From: JAFGHJ01 sp964606065
GTDB lineage: Bacteria > Hydrothermota > UBA3072
NCBI GenBank assembly: GCA_964606065.1
Contig: CAZSEX010000002.1
Location: forward strand, 66,763-130,762
Length of the DNA stretch: 64,000 nt
Reading direction: 5' to 3'
In this document: positions 62,553 to 64,000 of the stretch, piece by piece
How the letters are laid out: each line of letters begins with the position of its first letter
How positions within the stretch are numbered: the first letter of the stretch is position 1
Made by a program: the position numbers and the translations under genes
The notes under the pieces: model-generated
What the model saw: only the letters and a program-made list of their open reading frames with translations
The model's database searches: none
What the model was told of the DNA's origin: nothing

Positions 62553-63839
62553 ATGACTGATAAAGAATCAAAGAAAGAAAACAAAGATGCTTTTTTTAAT
62601 GATTGCACTATTTATTCTGAGATAATTGGAGAGATAAGTGCGCCTCTGTGTTTTCTAAACCCGACGGGCGTGTTTTTACTTTCGAATCCTTCTTGTGATG
62701 ACCTTTTTGGCGTAAGTAAAGGAAACTTACACGGAAGTAATTTAAAAGAATTTATTACCCCCAGGGTGTTTAAAAAAGTGAAAGAAAGGATAAAAAAAGG
62801 AGATAACTTACCCGAATTAGAAATTTCAAAAAAGGGAGAAAAAAATAAGGTTCTCCATGTTATATCTTCTCCAAAATATAACAAAAAGGGTAAATACATC
62901 GGATCTTTAGTATTTTTTGAGGATATAAGCGTAAGGAAAAAATTTGAATCTAAACTTCAACAACAAATTGAAGAATTACAGAAGGAATTAGTTTCCAAAA
63001 ATAATCTACTTTCATCTCTTCTATATAAAACGCCCGATCATGTTTATTTCAAAGACAAAGAAAGCCGTTTTGTACGGGTGAGCAGAGCATTCGTAGAAGA
63101 TTTGGGAGTTGAAAACTTTAATGATGTGATTGGTAAAACCGATTTCGACTTTTTTAAAAAATCTCATGCAAAAAAGGCCTACCGTGAAGAGCAGGAAATA
63201 GTAAAAACAAAAAAGCCTGTTATAGGGAAAATTGTCGAGGAAACTTATCTGAGCGGGGAAAAAAACTGGGTTTCGACAACTAAAGTTCCGTGGTATGACG
63301 AAAAGGGCAACGTAATAGGTATTTTGGGGATTTCAAGAAATATAACCGAAACCAAAGAATTGGAAAAAAAACTAAAAAAGAGACTGGCAGAAGTTGGAGA
63401 AGAAGTTGTTTTTAAAAGTAATCTACTTTCTTCTCTTCTCGATAATATTCCTGACCACATTTACTTTAAGGATAAAAAAAGTCGTTTTATACAGGCGAGT
63501 AAATCGGTTGTCGAAAGACTTCGACTCAAAAGCGTCGATGAGTTGATAGGTAAAACGGACTTCGATTATTTTACCGATGAGCATGCAGAACAAGCTTTTC
63601 GAGATGAACAAAAAATAATGGAAACGGGGAAGCCTATTGAAGGAAAAATCGAGAAAGAGACCTATTCCGACGGAAGAATAGCCTGGGTTTCAACAACAAA
63701 AATACCTAGATATGACGAAAAAGGAAATGCGATTGGGACTCTTGGTATTTCAAGAGATATAACACAACAAAAGAAAATAGAAGACAGAAAAAAAATAAAG
63801 GATTCGGGGAGAAAAAAGAAACCTGAAGATAAGGATTAA
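62553..63839 (+). CDS. stand-alone triple-PAS protein without output domain
   Basis: About 428 residues from the ATG at 62553, which has GGGG just upstream; a TTG six codons earlier has no SD. PAS1 covers about 15-130, a coiled coil follows (about 130-150), then PAS2 (about 155-275) and PAS3 (about 290-410). PAS2 and PAS3 are close duplicates, sharing NLLSSLL, PDH(V/I)YFKDK, IGKTDFD(F/Y)F, NWVSTTK/AWVSTTK and YDEKGN, with LGISR at the end. The chain stops in a Lys-rich tail (KDSGRKKKPEDKD) with no kinase, cyclase or DNA-binding domain. It has no membrane segment. It could be a soluble sensor acting on a kinase in trans. Confidence 0.85.
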   Translation: MTDKESKKENKDAFFNDCTIYSEIIGEISAPLCFLNPTGVFLLSNPSCDDLFGVSKGNLHGSNLKEFITPRVFKKVKERIKKGDNLPELEISKKGEKNKVLHVISSPKYNKKGKYIGSLVFFEDISVRKKFESKLQQQIEELQKELVSKNNLLSSLLYKTPDHVYFKDKESRFVRVSRAFVEDLGVENFNDVIGKTDFDFFKKSHAKKAYREEQEIVKTKKPVIGKIVEETYLSGEKNWVSTTKVPWYDEKGNVIGILGISRNITETKELEKKLKKRLAEVGEEVVFKSNLLSSLLDNIPDHIYFKDKKSRFIQASKSVVERLRLKSVDELIGKTDFDYFTDEHAEQAFRDEQKIMETGKPIEGKIEKETYSDGRIAWVSTTKIPRYDEKGNAIGTLGISRDITQQKKIEDRKKIKDSGRKKKPEDKD

Positions 63840-64000
63840 AATCTTTAAAAAAAAGGATTGTTATTTTACCTCTCAATGACTTCTATTCCATGAGGGGCGT
63901 CTTAGCGGTAAAAAAATCTCGTGTAATCTGTGGTTAATTCTTATGGGGTGGGATGGGTTTTAAACAATATTATTTTTGTTTTTCTCTGCGACCTCTGCGT
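63840..64000 (-). repeat. family-B and family-A repeats at the window end
   Basis: On the minus strand, a family-B copy at 63915-63938 (CTCGTGTAATCTGTGGTTAA on plus) is followed by a family-A copy at 63981-64000 (TTTCTCTGCGACCTCTGCGT on plus) cut by the window edge. The latter nearly repeats 10105-10124. No gene is seen. Confidence 0.65.

Overview
This window reads as chromosomal DNA of an uncultured, AT-rich, rod-shaped diderm bacterium. The assembly carries one 100-N scaffold gap, at 8924-9023. An LPS outer membrane is implied by lptC-lptA-lptB, a BamD-like lipoprotein and two small predicted beta-barrel proteins. A rod shape is implied by mreB-mreC-mreD-mrdA. Two secreted proteins end in type IX-like C-terminal sorting domains and one gene encodes a GWxTD protein. 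Together with inositol-lipid genes, these traits suggest a lineage in or near the FCB group, such as a WOR-3/Stahlbacteria- or Cloacimonadota-like candidate phylum. That placement is inference; no rRNA gene is present to test it.

Layout. 1-1921: a TPR protein cut by the window edge. 1948-4010 (-): a hypothetical gene, then a class II-type purE, then purC. 4231-7894 (-): mazG with a secreted propeller protein, then pgeF. 7972-10313 (+): two promoter-SD-barrel-terminator units around a repeat array and the gap. 10314-17652 (-): a seven-gene envelope operon (WecA-like, UGM-like, GT4, mreB, mreC, mreD, mrdA). 17882-22553 (+): an Asp-box secreted protein, a membrane-TPR protein and a UbiA-family protein. 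23053-31650 (-): an eight-gene run (DUF4388-like, rsmI, CDP-alcohol transferase, ino1, tmk, ctpA, rimO, recJ). 31834-34368 (+): phosphohexomutase, a conserved small gene and a patatin. 34502-34804 (-): a small orphan gene. 35330-42732 (-): cobB, prfA, prmC, nadK, recN, two glycosyltransferase-like genes and a PEBP gene. 42899-52645 (-): two pilB paralogues, pilT, pilC, pilS-like, pilR-like and the GWxTD gene. 52706-56638 (+): tmRNA, divIVA, pnp, a TPR lipoprotein, bamD and nadD. 56658-62093 (-): lptC, lptA, lptB, rpoN and rnr. 62553-63839 (+): a stand-alone triple-PAS protein.

The most striking sequence-level result is promoter architecture. About a dozen sigma70-like promoters can be read by eye, nearly all with a 16-nt spacer between TTGAC(A/T) and TATAAT-like boxes. 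In at least six cases the -10 box ends 6-7 nt before the start codon of the first gene of an operon and no Shine-Dalgarno sequence is present. These first genes therefore look leaderless, while internal cistrons mostly carry SD sequences. Two genes (tmk and the patatin) have a catalytic motif upstream of any ATG/GTG/TTG, which points to AUA and CUG initiation or to local sequence errors.

The spaces between operons carry at least three dispersed repeat families. One is a 57-68 bp element that folds as a three-way junction. The other two are families of short AT/GC-mixed strings that create spurious ORFs. I saw no prophage, transposase, CRISPR array or defence island. The novelty here lies in expression architecture, repeats and a few unassigned genes, not in an obvious new multi-gene system.
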